Below, in pieces: positions 44,541 to 57,284 of a DNA stretch of 64,000 nucleotides (the first letter of the stretch is position 1; each line of letters opens with the position of its first letter). This stretch comes from Sipunculus nudus (Eukaryota; Annelida; Sipuncula; Golfingiida; Sipunculidae). The position numbers and the translations under genes are program-made. A model generated the notes under the pieces. The model saw only the letters and a program-made list of their open reading frames with translations. It did no database searches and was not told the origin of the DNA. The stretch spans positions 56,505,870 to 56,569,869 of the forward strand of contig CM049307.1 of NCBI GenBank assembly GCA_026874595.1, in the 5' to 3' direction.

Positions 44541-46740
44541 TTTAATAATAACTTAATTATAATGGCCCGTGTATATAACCATTCAAGAACACTATCTGGA
44601 CAGACATAAAAGAATAACAGGTGAGTAAAGAAAGTTAAGCAACTTAATGTTGGGGGAAAATGTTCATCTCCCGAAACATGGAAGGTTACAAAACATGACC
44701 CAACAAGAAAAAAATAACTCTGTAACTGATAGGACATCATAAAAAGAAACGAAAGTGAGGAAAACAAGATCCCAAAACTGTAATATACCTTTTACATAAC
44801 TGAACAACCAGTACTTGATGAAAATTATATTAACACAAAAGGGAGGATACTTGAACAAATCAAACATAAATGGAGGAAATAGATCCACAGTGTTATTCAG
44901 CATATAATTTAAGATAAATGAGAAAACAATGACGAAGATCGTGAAGCACTTCTAGTCACTATACATCTGTTCTGTAGGCTTCTTGGGCACCTGAAAGACA
45001 GGAAAGGAAGGACCAAGTAACTTTTTCAAGTACCTGATGAAAAGGATATATAATTTCAGCAAGCAAGCTTACACAAAGTTATCTGGAGTCACAATCTTTA
45101 TAATGTTACAAGAAGTAAAACAAAACAATGAGAACAGACAAAAGTTAGGATGTTGTTAAAAAAAATGCAAATATTTAAAAACCACCAGGAATAGTACAGC
45201 TTAAAGGGGATCAACTGGGGTAATGCAATCAAAATGCATGTATAAATGCAACAAGGCAAATGCACAGATCTTACAAAAACTGTCGTGAAATATATGTACA
45301 CAACATGGTTACACAAGTGACCCACTTATGGATACTCTGAAATAATAGAGAAATACCAAAATATGAAATTAAACAGGAAAACTTGAAATCCCAAACGGCT
45401 GGTCAGCAAGCAGAAATGGAGGGAAGTCTTCACCTCGAAACCCTGTTCTAGAAAAAAAAAGAAATGATGAAAACACAGTACAAAATACAATTGCAAAGGA
45501 AGCAGACATTAAGAACAAAAATGCTCGTATTAAAGCAAAAGTAATTGGCACACAATGAACATACAATTTTCTAGCCCGTGGAATACAAAAGGGCAGACAG
45601 AGAGTACACACTTGTTAAGCATTGTATGAAACTCATACATATAAATATATGTATGAAAAGAGAAGGTGACAGGTACATTTGGACCTTATCCCTTACAGGA
45701 TATAAAAAAATAAATAAAAAACAGGTCATGTAATTCAGTTACATGAAAACAACAAAAAACAGCCTTACCATTATAAATAATACATGCAATATGATGCAGA
45801 ACAATGGCAACATTAATACACGTAGAGAAATGAAGAAGTAAACAGAACATAATAAAGGTTGATAAATGGGATCATTAAACTGCATCTTAAATAGTGAAAC
45901 ATAAACGAGATTAGAGCACAAGGGGAGAAAATGCAGGACAAACTTCGGACGATTCTGTGTCACGGCTTCAAATTAAAAAATGTACAGCAATGATAAAAGA
46001 TAACATGTACTTGCACTCATAGTATTGCACACCCCGCGTAAACTTGCGTGGTAAAAAACACAGGGACAGCAGTACCCCGTGTAAACTTGCGGGGAAAACC
46101 ACTGTCCCAAAACACAAGCAGAATAACTTCTGCATACAGCAACACCCACGTTAACTTGCGGGTGAAAACAGAGGGACAGCAGCACCCCGCGTTAACTTGC
46201 TGGGAAAACAGCTGTCCCAAACCCAAGCAGAATAACTTCCGCAATCACACCACAATAAAGCAGAGTAAAAATGTAGACCTCTGCAAATATGCATATGAAG
46301 ATAACAAACTATACTCTAAAAAACAACATACTGAAAATTATTGCAGATGAACATAGACAATAACAGCAACAAGTCATGCTAGGTAGGTAAATAACATGAC
46401 CCGGATCCCATACACCCATACTGAAAATAAAAGAGAGACAGAGAAAAAAAATAAATATAAGGGTAAAAATTCATGACTGAACAAGGCACACACTAAGCAC
46501 GGCCCTCGCCAACAGAACACAAAGTCCTTGACGATAAAGCACAGGATAACCTGTGTAACAAACTAACAGACAGATGGGAATCGGCCCTTGTCAAGAAAAA
46601 GAGACCTGGATGAAAACAGCAAAAACAAGCCAGTAACAAATACACCAACAAGCATGGAATTCAACATTAAAGTTGGTCCAAACCAAAAGGATAAAATCTT
46701 CTGAAGTAGAAGAAAAGGAACAGAATATGAAATTAAGTAT
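43740..46740. other. 3-kb tract with strong A-over-T strand asymmetry
   Basis: Across this tract the plus strand is A-rich and T-poor, with A roughly twice T in sampled lines, unlike the balanced AT-richness elsewhere. No plus-strand reading frame supports it as coding. The minus strand is correspondingly T-rich, and its short frames are full of Phe, Leu and Ser as expected from composition. It includes (AT)n at 44488-44536 and the hairpin repeat at 46028-46240. Confidence 0.6.
46028..46240 (+). repeat. Two ~108-bp repeats with three nested hairpins each
   Basis: Each copy consists of two related subunits with a CCCCG...AACTTG...CGGGG-type hairpin. A larger GGGACAG...CTGTCCC pairing is perfect in both copies. 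A third hairpin, GCAGAATAACTTCTGC, is perfect in copy 1 and has one change in copy 2. The short hairpins differ in sequence but keep pairing (for example CCCCG/CGGGG and CACCC/GGGTG), which suggests maintained structure. Confidence 0.65.
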
Positions 46741-46829
46741 GAGTAAAGTTGGATTTTCTTTGCAGGTCACCGATATAGGCCTGAGATAGCATATATTGTG
46801 TGAGACAAGTCTTGTTGTTAAGTACCTTT

Positions 46830-48260
46830 AAACTAACCGCCGAGTTAGGCGACAAGGGCAAGCGGTAAAGCAAAGCCCATGAACACATGATATAGCGGAT
46901 ATAGCGGCAAAGAACTACCGAACTACGAACTACCGCTACGCGTAGACCACGAAGCGGCCTTTTGACACCGGAGGCATTTATAAGCCGTATATATAGCTTG
47001 CGCGGGAGAATAGTTCCGATGATAACACAATAATATGCGGCGACGATCATCTACACAAAAGCAAAAATATAATATGAAAGCCGGCTCGAACCCGAAAGTT
47101 CGAGTTAGAATAAAGTTTTCTCATTAGAATAATTGGGATGGAGAATGTATATTCGAACTCAAGCGGCATATATTATTGTACGAACGGTTTATCTACATAA
47201 CCATTGATAACCGACCGTGCCACTTTTGTTTTACACGAGTCGCGGGTCCCCAGCGATCCGATGGGGGATATAATCCCTGCCCAGTTAAAATATCGACAGA
47301 CGTCAGGGAATTTTCCAGTCTAATCACGAACGAAAGTCCGATAACAAGAAACTTAAGCATAGATAAGCGTGAAAATTTTGCAGAAGCTCACAGCTCGGCG
47401 TCATTTAACCGCTCTTTATTTCGTGCGGCGCAAACGTGCCGATCGCAACAGAAATCCGCGAGAAGGGAGGTTCTTGTGCAATGGATAAATAGTTCATCGT
47501 CTAATTGTAAGAGTGAAAAAGACAACTACGGCTTAGAATACATACTGAAGGAACCACGGTCGGGCTTAGCACCGGCATTGAAGGCACCGGAAGTCCGAAT
47601 CACTGCGCGTGAAAAGAATGCCTGCATACTAGTAACTCTGCCGAAAAAGCGGTGGCAGAAATACACCAAGCAATTTTTTCAAAGGTAAAATATGGATATG
47701 TCATGGCCGGATCGAGCAAACAAAAACATGTGAAAACCTCAATCAAAATACACAACGCGGATCAACCAATTTCACGTATGGGTGACGCGCTAATGAACAT
47801 GACCGTTATAGGGTCTCGCAAAAACATTCCGCTGATCGGTCAAACAAAAAAGTTCTTTGTATTAATTTGGGGTAAGGTAAGGCGCGTGTTTATTAATTAA
47901 TTAAACCACTCATCGCTAGCGCCGGTAGAGCGAAATACATTATCTGTTCTTTTCAAATTAAGGTTAATTTACCCGCCGGTACTGAGGGAGCAACAGAGCC
48001 CAGCTCCCGGACAAGACAAATTTAACAAATTATTATGTTAATATAATATAATTGGACAGTTGGGGATAAATCTTACCTCCAATACATTCTGGTCTTTGGT
48101 CTATGACTGCCGAGGACGACAAAACGTGCATAGGGGCCCTCGTGAAAAAAAGTAAAATTTCTTGCGACGTGCTGTTCAGTGGCATATGGCGCAAGAGAAA
48201 AGACTGGATTTCCCATGTGGAACCCGACTACGAATTCTGCGCATGCGCAGTGGAGAACTA
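46830..48260. promoter_or_regulatory. CpG-rich block, possible promoter region
   Basis: This is the most CpG-dense long block of the window, with many CG dinucleotides in phrases such as 'cgctacgcgtag', 'tcgtgcggcgcaaacg' and 'gcgctaatg'. The palindromic NRF1-type site lies at its right edge. A 170-codon plus frame (47176-47688) lies within it but looks like composition-driven noise: no family, no domain, many Arg and Ser. Confidence 0.4.
48238..48249. promoter_or_regulatory. Perfect palindromic NRF1-type site
   Basis: TGCGCATGCGCA matches the known YGCGCAYGCGCR consensus exactly on both strands. Such sites are typical of CpG-rich animal promoters. Confidence 0.55.
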
Positions 48261-48413
48261 TCAATCTGTGATAAATTGATAACCAATCAGATTCCGTTAT
48301 CTCTCCACCTTCTATATATGATAGCTCACTAGATATATAAGTTATACATGAGAAACCTCGAATGCATGTGTGGTCCTAAATAAATACTTTAATGGTCCTT
48401 CGACCCTCAAAGG

Positions 48414-48416
<3 letters not shown>

Positions 48417-48454
<38 letters not shown>

Positions 48455-48506
48455 CATATACATATATATATATTTGTATATATACACACACATATATATA
48501 CTAATA

Positions 48507-48541
<35 letters not shown>
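48417..48541. repeat. (AT)n plus (ATT)n microsatellites
   Basis: An AT tract with a few AC and CAT interruptions, then about ten ATT units. Confidence 0.9.
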
Positions 48542-48543
<2 letters not shown>

Positions 48544-48989
48544 ATAGACTGTGCTCTACTCTCACACAACCAGTACATATATTCCATGAGCTGGCTCCAG
48601 TGACTCAGTTCAGTACTTTTGACTGATTTGTGAAACCTCGCAGCTTTTTTATATAATTTCCCGCAACAAGTGCCTCCATTACAAATTTATAAAAATATAA
48701 ACCTTACCTTTAAATCCAGTAACGATAACTGTTTGACGTCACTCATAAGTGAACAGGTGTGGATTTTCAGGGGGCCAGGGGACTTTTTTACGACCAAACA
48801 AATACTTTGAAATAAAACATGATACGCTTAATATCAGGAAGGAGCGCCGAATTTAGCGTCCCCCCCCCCCAAGGGGCGTTAATATTGGGGGGGGGGGGGG
48901 GGATTGGTATTATAACCTCACCTTTTAGCAATGGCTGTTCAATGAAATATAAGGTAAAAGTAAAGACGTAGGTTTATAGTCTAATATCA

Positions 48990-49262
48990 CCGACGATGTC
49001 TGTCTCATCCGACTTTTTACACTTTGTCTTAATTCCTGGTCTTTCGGGCTTGTTCATTCGTCTAGCTTTTATCGGCCTCCTCGGGAGAATACAACCCTAG
49101 CTGCCATATCAGGCGCTAGAGGGTTATTTCATTCTACATTTGCCTTCCTCCAATGACCAGTACCCATTCACTCCTGGTTGGAGAGAGCGCACCATTGTAG
49201 TAAAAACTTTGCCTAGGAGTCTTAGCGCAGACGGCAATCAGATCGTGACGCGAACCCACAAC
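48990..49262 (-). repeat. tRNA-derived SINE relic
   Basis: On the minus strand, a B-box-like GGTTGTGGGTTCGCGTCACG is followed by a body with 'ccaggagtgaatgggtactgg' and 'ggaggaaggcaaatg', a layout common in animal SINEs. It differs from the 1076-1420 family. Confidence 0.55.
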
Positions 49263-49535
49263 CTTACGGTCATATATTTATATATTGCAAATGAAACATA
49301 ATAATTAATAAAATTATAGATTTTGCTTTCATCAATGAGTTTAATACTTGAAATATTTTATCTAAACCTGGTTTAGAATTAACGTATACTGAAAACATAA
49401 TACTTTATTTTCTAAAACCTTTTACTAAAATGTGATATATTTGAAATGTGATGAAAAATATATATTTGAAATGTGTCTTGCAGACACTAATCTATTTGAA
49501 ATGTGTGATACAGACGCTAAAAAGATATATATACA

Positions 49536-49537
49536 TG

Positions 49538-49584
<47 letters not shown>

Positions 49585-49585
49585 C
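49536..49585. repeat. (AT)n(GT)n microsatellite
   Basis: An AT run followed by about thirteen GT units. Confidence 0.95.
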
Positions 49586-49589
49586 TATG

Positions 49590-50795
49590 AGTCATTCTCC
49601 TCCCCTCCACTCTGGAAGATAAATTGACGCCACTGGACTCTCCCCCGTTTTTGTCTTAAAGAGAGCAAATAATTGGAGGTGAACATTCCCCAAGCAAAGC
49701 CTAGCAGCACTCACGGCACACTTGTTTACCTGTGCCAGGGTGTGGTATATTACAGCTGAGGAACCTCTATTGCAGTTATGGTTAGTATATATTATGAAGC
49801 AGTGGGTATTTTTTTTCGGGGGGGGGGGGGGGTCTTTATTAAAGCTCATATTTAACATCATGAAAGCGATTGCTTTTTAAAACAAGGCCTTTCGGCTTGA
49901 AGTTTAGCGATCAGGCTTCATGTTATGAAAATGTCGAGGCCCACTTACTGTGAATGTTATATATTGGATGAGTGTTAATGTGTAGGAACGACAAAGAAAC
50001 AATCAACAAAACATGCCGGAGCTCGTGCCTCGTCTTATTGAGTTTGAACCCGGTTATAAGGAAACTTTTTTACCAAGTTAAAGGGACCACGAACCGTTAT
50101 GAACTAAGTTAAGTTTATAATCTTCGTGACCAAGGCCTGACTCCTAACGTGATCCACACGACATGGACGTTCCTGTTTGTAGCGGTTGGGTTCAACAACT
50201 ATGATTGTGATCACATAACTGATAAACTTTATTGCATTATGATTATTTCCTTTTTAATTATTTCCCCTTTTATAGATGGGTGGTAAAGATTAATATGTTC
50301 TTACATTTTTTTAATGCTTAGTGCATATATACTGTATATTCGCAATTTTGTAAATTTGAATTTGGTTAAGTTCTCACAGTGCCATATTAGGGTAATGAGG
50401 TGCCTTGGCGGAGGTCTGCGCGCTCTCTTTAGATATATATATGTAGGTATGTGAATGTGTGTGTATTAATTTGCATGTATTGTTGGTACAGGAGTGCCCG
50501 GTTTGTTAGACATGATGGCTGTTACGTTATCCTGATATATTAGGATATATATGTTCAAATCACATCAAACACAATATTTTCATCTTTACACAAAATGTAA
50601 GTTCACCTAAAATAGTGCCACCTGATATCATTTATGACATTAAATTGAATATATGTTCACCCTCCGAATATTTTTATTTTCTGTCGGAGAAACATTAACT
50701 AAACGTTTTATGACATACCAAGTATATATGGTCCCGACAGTCAGACAAGGCGCTTACTTATGATAGCGTTCTTTTCCATCTCCCGACGATCTTAC
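49590..50795. other. Intergenic, nothing recognised
   Basis: It includes a poly-G tract at 49819-49832 and, at about 50395-50440, 'ggtgccttggcggaggtctgcgcgctctc'. That phrase is a dispersed repeat whose reverse complement resembles 60145-60175. Confidence 0.45.
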
Positions 50796-50954
50796 CGCGG
50801 AGCCAGGTGTCATTGGTAAAGGTTATTAAAGCCATGTGGTACCAAAGGAATATTAAATCTAGTCTCAGCAGTGTTGAATCATCGAATGTTCTGTTCAATT
50901 TAACTGTTATTGGTAACAAATATGTTGCCTCACACACGCAATCCATTGCTGCCT
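50796..50954 (-). CDS. Possible internal exon, 159 nt, phase-symmetric
   Basis: On the minus strand an acceptor (ATCAAGTTTCAG) and a strong donor (GCG followed by GTAAGA) bound 159 nt that stay open in one frame. The frame runs from A-A-M-D-C-V-C-E-A-T-Y through P-I-T-V-K-L-N-R-T-F to F-T-N-D-T-W-L-R. Length divisible by three, matching phases and two N-glycosylation sequons favour a real extracellular exon. The pattern LxLxL, about 15 residues, then T-x-x-W-L-R recalls the first strands of cys-loop receptor ligand-binding domains, but this is only a weak resemblance. Confidence 0.35.
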
Positions 50955-51134
50955 CTGAAACTTGATTTTAGCTGGATTCCTACTTTATACCTTTTTTAAT
51001 GCGATACGAATACTTAGTACATGAATATGTTGCAGAAACCTAATACATAGCGCGTATAGATACAAGTCTAGGACTAGAATTGCAGCGCAAACCTCAGCCA
51101 GAGAAAACTAAAATAATTTATATCAATTCCCCCT

Positions 51135-51337
51135 TTATATGGATCCGCACCAAAGCGAATCTTCAAAGATCATCCACAAAAAGTTGTCACTCATCCACAA
51201 GGTTTCGCTGTCACCGGTTTCGTGATATTTTATGCGGCTTGAATCATAGCCTCTTTTTAAGAGATAATCAAGTACGTCCAAATCTAAAGACATCATCGTC
51301 CAAAGAATATTCGGGCCTTTTTTGGGACTCAAATTTT
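51135..51337 (-). CDS. Possible terminal exon, unidentified
   Basis: On the minus strand an acceptor (TTCATATTACAG) is followed by a 66-codon frame ending at TAA, with L-D-V-L-D-Y-L-L-K-R-G-Y-D and three Trp residues near the end. The phrase is reminiscent of ankyrin or helical repeats but matches no motif I can name. It lies only 180 bp from the possible exon at 50796-50954, yet its stop codon prevents joining it upstream of that exon. Confidence 0.25.
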
Positions 51338-51636
51338 CTGTAATATGAAGATTGGAGAGTTCTACTGGAAAAATAATTATAATTTTGTAACATTTATTTT
51401 GCCCTATAGGATAATACTTACATACATTTTAGAACTTTTGATTCTTTGGTGTGAGATTTATTTTCATTGTGGCATTCAGTGGACATATGCGACTCTCCTT
51501 AAGACCACACGTTGAGCCATGAACAATAACTTAACATGCCAGCAACGATTTCAAAGGCTCAGACATGTTAAATGAAGGACGACACAATATCTTGTATTAC
51601 AAATAACATGCCAATTATACTTAAGGGATGCCCTTA

Positions 51637-51738
51637 AGAGAAGGAGAGACAGAGAGGGAGAGAGAGGGACAGAGACACGGAGAGAGAGACAAAGACGGAG
51701 AGAGAGGGAGAGAGAGAGAGAGAGAGAGAGAGAAAAAA

Positions 51739-51789
<51 letters not shown>

Positions 51790-51790
51790 A

Positions 51791-51828
<38 letters not shown>
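51637..51828. repeat. (GA)n-rich tract
   Basis: Almost pure purine, with two AAAAAAGAGACAG interruptions that form an imperfect higher-order repeat. Long Arg/Glu and Leu/Ser frames here are spurious. Confidence 0.95.
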
Positions 51829-51830
<2 letters not shown>

Positions 51831-52296
51831 CCGAGTGCAGTATACTTGCGCAGTGACATTTCCCGGAGAATGCGCGAAATGGCGAATCACTGCGACAGAT
51901 GGAGCACCTATCTAATAGGGGGCATTTTAGCTGGTTTCTCTCAAAAGATCGTTATAGTTTAGTGATTTCATATGTTGCGCTTCTTAATGCACCCTCAGGA
52001 ATGTGTCCCAAGTATATTTATATTTTTTTATTAAATATCGGATCTTGTCTGTGTATTTGGAATTAAGTTTATGCACACCCCATCCAATACAGCCTCCCCC
52101 TAACGCTAAGTACCCATGCATGCTTTATAAAGAAAATCCTGCATTGCATTAATGCAAGAAGATTGGCGCGTTAGAGATGTCTATAATTCTGTGTTTTCGG
52201 TGTGTGTCTGTGTCTTTGTTTGTGTGAGGGTGTGTGTGAGCGCGCGCGAAGATAAGTGAAAATAGGCCATACATACGTGTACTGTGAATCTTTATT

Positions 52297-53025
52297 TTAA
52301 AGAGACATTATCGGCAGCAATATTGTGCCTATTCTTTCACACAATCAGCTTTATACAATTTGCTTTTCACAAAAGTTTCCAGGGAAACTATCCCAGCACA
52401 CGGTCTCAGAAGCTCCATATGAGCTGTTTAATACATTGTTATAGTTTTGCGTGTTAAAAAACCCATGTAGTCCACATGTGTCTATTTACAATAACAAGGC
52501 CGCGTCACCGGAGGTCACTTGCGCGACAGATCCCAACCAAAGAGTAGTCCATACATGGGTCTGAATGTCCTCTGATATATCTCTGCTGGATGGACATTAC
52601 GGTCAATGGGCCAAATATAAATTTATTGTAGAACCTGCCGCAACATCTTTGTACGATAGGTCCAGCTAGGGGCTTCAGCGGAAAAGACACGGGTAGCACA
52701 GGTCGTGTATCATGTCCCAACCCTGCGTCACCGCAAGATCCGATGTTTCAGCCATCGGGAACATGCATTGCATTTTGAGGCATCTCCTGATTGTCAAGTG
52801 ATGTTGACAAGGCGATGCGCGGAATCCCACGCGCTGCGTTTAATGTTGACGCCTGTCATTGCGCCCCGTCCACTTTTGTTAAAACTCATGTACAGGAGTT
52901 AGCAAATGGTTTTAGGGCAATATTTTTGCAAGTACCAATTTATTTCAAAGAGGAGACTTTTTTTCGTGTCAATTCAAAATACTTAATAGTATATTTTTAT
53001 AAGGAAAGACATATTTGGTCTTTGA
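52297..53025 (+). mobile_element. Dispersed element (copy 2) of the LINE-nested family
   Basis: Begins TTAAAGAGACATTATC and follows the minus-strand order of 28723-29222 through 'aacaaggccgcgtcaccggaggtc', 'gtttcagcc', 'ggcatctcctgattg' and 'tacaggagttagcaaatgg' to a diverged right end. About 200 bp (52525-52720) are present only in this copy, either an insertion here or a deletion in the other. Confidence 0.7.
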
Positions 53026-53029
53026 TGTT

Positions 53030-53785
53030 GAATAAAATATGCCGAATGAGAAGAAAAAAACACCCCCTCCTTCCGAACCCTTTGTCCCAGCTTCCATTGG
53101 GTCGATATCGGTATGTTTTCTAAAGTATCAGCGGTTGCATGGTTATCCTATATATATCCAGCGGTTGCATTAAAAAGCGGACGGGGGCATAAAGGACCTA
53201 ATATTCATAATATTGGAACCTTCCTATTTGTATGGGGTTACAAATTTATGACTAGGCCGCTAGGCGTCACTCAGTGAATGCAAATCTCATTTTGATTGAA
53301 CATTATATTTCTTGAATATCTTAAACACTAAACGTGTGACATTTTACATTTAGATATAGTTCTTTGTCTATAAGACAGCTTCAATAATGGTAATTTGGTG
53401 TGACTACAGGCTATTTTCCCCTATTAATATTAATATTTTTCAATCTATAAATCAACATTATGATGTTGGCTTCATTCTAATTTATTAATTAGGCCTGTGC
53501 GAATGAATATATTTGAATATCTCTCAATTAGCTATGGAGAATAAGACAATCCCCCTATACGTCCCTGCTATAAAAAATTACAGCATATCTCGAGTGTGGT
53601 TGGACACACGTCACACCAATCGTATAGCCACAATCGCTGCATTTTATATAACCACAATTACATGTACGCACCCGACTAAATTAAAACACAGTTGAAACGT
53701 TCAAACCTTATAGTAGACTCGAGCTTAATATAATGTAGGTCTAATGCAGCCTATAAAAAACATTTATAATACAGCATGATTCTCC

Positions 53786-53838
<53 letters not shown>

Positions 53839-54168
53839 ATTCATGGTTCACTTTTCAGGTGAATCGTTTAATGTGGTCTTACCGGTACCATAAAACATGT
53901 ATTAAAAGTAAAATCTGCTCAGTAAAATAAAATATTCAATGACATTGAGTGAAAAAGTCATGCGAAGTGAAATTAACATCACTTTGCCTGCACCGAGTGA
54001 CACGCCTGGTCAATACAAGCTGTGACACGGAAACTTACAAGGAATAACGTAACGATTTGTCAGTCTCAGGTGCCTCGACACACCTGTGTGTACTCAAAGA
54101 AAGGGCATTGCCCAAATGCAAATGCCCAGATATTTTGATAGGCTTACTATCTATCGATATTAATGGAA

Positions 54169-54246
<78 letters not shown>

Positions 54247-54470
54247 CGATATATAGTCGAATTAATACAAAGTACAACTTAAAAGTGTGCATGTAATTGT
54301 AAATATATTTGTAAATAATCACAAAAACTTTCCATGACATAAAAGGGTCACTTTGTTTATTTATTCATGCTCTTTTTATATTCACCAATAAAGAAGACAA
54401 CAATGACATACTAGACAACACGTAATATTTCTATAGAGCGATGACTCTTTAGAGGGTAACACGACACCTT
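53030..54470. other. Intergenic with microsatellites
   Basis: Contains a duplicated 'ccagcggttgcat' phrase (53125-53170), (AT)n at 53791-53837 and (AT)n at 54172-54243. No exon was recognised. Confidence 0.5.
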
Positions 54471-54473
54471 ACC

Positions 54474-54474
<1 letters not shown>

Positions 54475-54522
<48 letters not shown>

Positions 54523-54523
54523 T
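54475..54523. repeat. (AAT)n microsatellite
   Basis: About sixteen AAT units. Confidence 0.95.
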
Positions 54524-54644
54524 CATATAATATTTATAACTAATAATATTCTTCTTCATCAGAAACTGCATCTCCGCGACAATACCATAAACAAATGCAT
54601 TTTTGGATGAAAGGTACGAAATTGGTGGACATTTGTGTGGGTAC

Positions 54645-54660
54645 GAGAGAGAGACAAAGA

Positions 54661-54713
<53 letters not shown>

Positions 54714-54852
54714 CAGAGAGAGCGAGAGAGAGAGAGAGAGAGATAGACAGACAGACAGACAGAGACAGAGGATGACAGAGAGGGAGAGAGAGACACAAGT
54801 AGAGAGAGAGACAAAGATATGTAGAGAGAGAGACAGACAGACTGACAGACAC

Positions 54853-54910
<58 letters not shown>

Positions 54911-54965
54911 ACAGAGGGCCAGACAGACAGACAGAGAGACAGACAGATACAGAGACAAAGAGAAT
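54645..54965. repeat. (GA)n/(GACA)n purine-rich tract
   Basis: More than 300 bp of GA repeats interspersed with GACA units and short unique spacers, followed by a poly-G tract at 54990-55012. All long frames across it are artefacts. Confidence 0.95.
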
Positions 54966-55014
54966 AAGAGTGTGAGGGAAGGAGAGGATGCGGGGGGCGG
55001 GGGGGGGGGGGGTT

Positions 55015-57284
55015 GTTAAGGCGTATTACTAAGAAATAGGCAGTAAAACCAGACAGTGTAACGGGATAATGATTGAAGCGCGTTTGAATTTCTGATATGC
55101 AAGGATATTTATGTATGTAATATCTGAAAGATTACAATGTCAAAGAAGACATACTTGAAGCGGTTTAAGAGAGAATTATTCGATTTTGGAAATGACCAAG
55201 TCGTTGTCGCGAACTGAAGAAGGCTGTGTTAAACAATAACAAAGGGTTTGTGAAATGTCTCACCAGTGATTTTCCTGTAAAACCATATACACCCTGAAAT
55301 ATATACCTACACAAGTCGGCCAAAACATCCTCACTTTCGGCTTCGTGGTTTAGTAAAATCGATTGAACAAGATTTGATTTTTTAAACGTGTAACTTGATC
55401 TTACATGTATACCCTTTATACACATGAAAGGGACTACAACCCTGAAATAATCAACTAATCTGTGCCATCCGTATCTTTTTTGCCCCATGATATCAGTCTC
55501 ATCGGACATTTATTTTTGTCAACAAGGCCAGGTAAATCTCTAATCCTACGGGCAACATTAGCTGGGCTCCTTTGCTGGTGGTCCGTTAATTATGTCTTGT
55601 TGAAGAGCGCATGTCCTTTCCTCAGTATCGGGAAGTTAATTGGCTTTACATCTTCTATTTCACCCCGCCATTTCCACCATCTATCACTCTAAGTAGAATC
55701 AATCGGTGTGCACTGGTGCTTATAACATTGTGGCTTATTGAACTTTCGTTAACTTTATATGCGCCCATTCATGGTCTGATAATAAACTTTAAAAATTGAA
55801 TCCTGCAATGATTTATTTTGGGGGGTTATTTTTAGACGTATCCAATTGGCAAAACACGTTTTAAAGCTATTCCGATATCTGTCATCTATTAAATAAAGAT
55901 AGTCCTCTGAATCTTTCATAAAAAAATAGACAAAAACCGCTGATCCCACGGCACACAGGCTCTTTTCGACTTGAATATATGAACGTGTTTATAACGTGTG
56001 TGTTTGTGTGTGTGTGTGGGGGGGGGGGGGGGGGGGCAAAATAAAACACCTTCAACATTCATCTCAGGTCAGACGAAACCAGAGTTTTGTCAAGGGCATA
56101 TTCTAACAAGTTACCATCCAACTTCCGCACATATACTTCCGACCACTGTTAGACTGTTTTCCTGTTTGCCAACAATGGCTAATTTACCGTGTTTACTAAC
56201 AGGTTGTAGATGAATAAGCTCATTTATACCAGTCACAGAGCCGTTTGCTAACAGAAATTCTCTAATCAAAATAACCTTAAGTCCATTACTATGTACGCAA
56301 AACATCTATAGAAAAGGAAGGTGAAAGTTTGGTTTAAGAAAATAAGCCATGATATATAATTATATATATATACACACACACACATATATATGTGCATGTG
56401 TATATATATCAGGTGAATATGAGCCATGATAAAACACACACACACATACACACACATATATATTCTTTTCAGTTATGCTAGATACGTAACATGTTTTACA
56501 CCGACAGATCAAAGATATTCAATATTTTATAACAGGAAAATTCTCAACATATGCAAAAGCATTAAAAAGCATTATTTATCCTGTATAATGTTTCATACAT
56601 GAGTCCTGATGTGTATCTTTATTCATAACGACATCTACATTCAATATGTATTAGTGCGGAACGTTTTAAAAGCGTAATATATGACACCTTTGTTGTTTTA
56701 ACATCTGGAAGCAAATGTTCCTTAAATTATTTTCATGAAAATGCTGATAATACACTTTTTAAATTATATAAAATTTTGCACTAATATATTTTGAGATAAA
56801 AAGTTTCATAAAATTATTTTTATGAGCTTACGTCAGGGCAATCTTCGAAAAGCCCCTGCTATGTCGTTATATATTAATAAAGTAGAGACATGAAATTACT
56901 TTATAAATTACTTACAGCTCCAGGGATTCACCGAGACGTCTACATCATTTATTTTCTTCCGCTTGAGAAAATATACACCAGCAAGATATCGTTCATCAGT
57001 ACACCTGGGGTCCATATAGACCCCTGGGGTGTATTTCTTGCGATACTTTTTATTAATCAGTTGTTGTCTTTTCTCTTTCTAGGTAGTTGTCAGGTAAATT
57101 GATGTCGTTATTACGGTTAAAGATTGTGTGGTTCCCGAGTGGACCCCAGTGGGTAACAATCCAGCGCAGAATATTATTGTGTAATTTTTATCTCATGTGT
57201 TACTTTTTATTCAGAAATACTACATCTCACTGCTATCCACTTAGGGATATATAATTTTTTTAATTTATTACCTAATCCTATTAA
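55015..57284. other. Intergenic, nothing recognised
   Basis: Includes GT and poly-G runs near 55998-56036 and AT/AC microsatellites near 56360-56460. Short frames have no splice context or family resemblance. Confidence 0.45.

Noticed and set aside
47176-47688. 170-codon plus-strand frame as a gene
   Set aside because: It lies in a CpG-rich block where stop codons are depleted. No domain, no repeat of known motifs and no splice or start context was seen.
51551-51915. Arg-Glu and Leu-Ser rich frames over the GA tract
   Set aside because: Pure simple-sequence translation, as also at 54449-54975.
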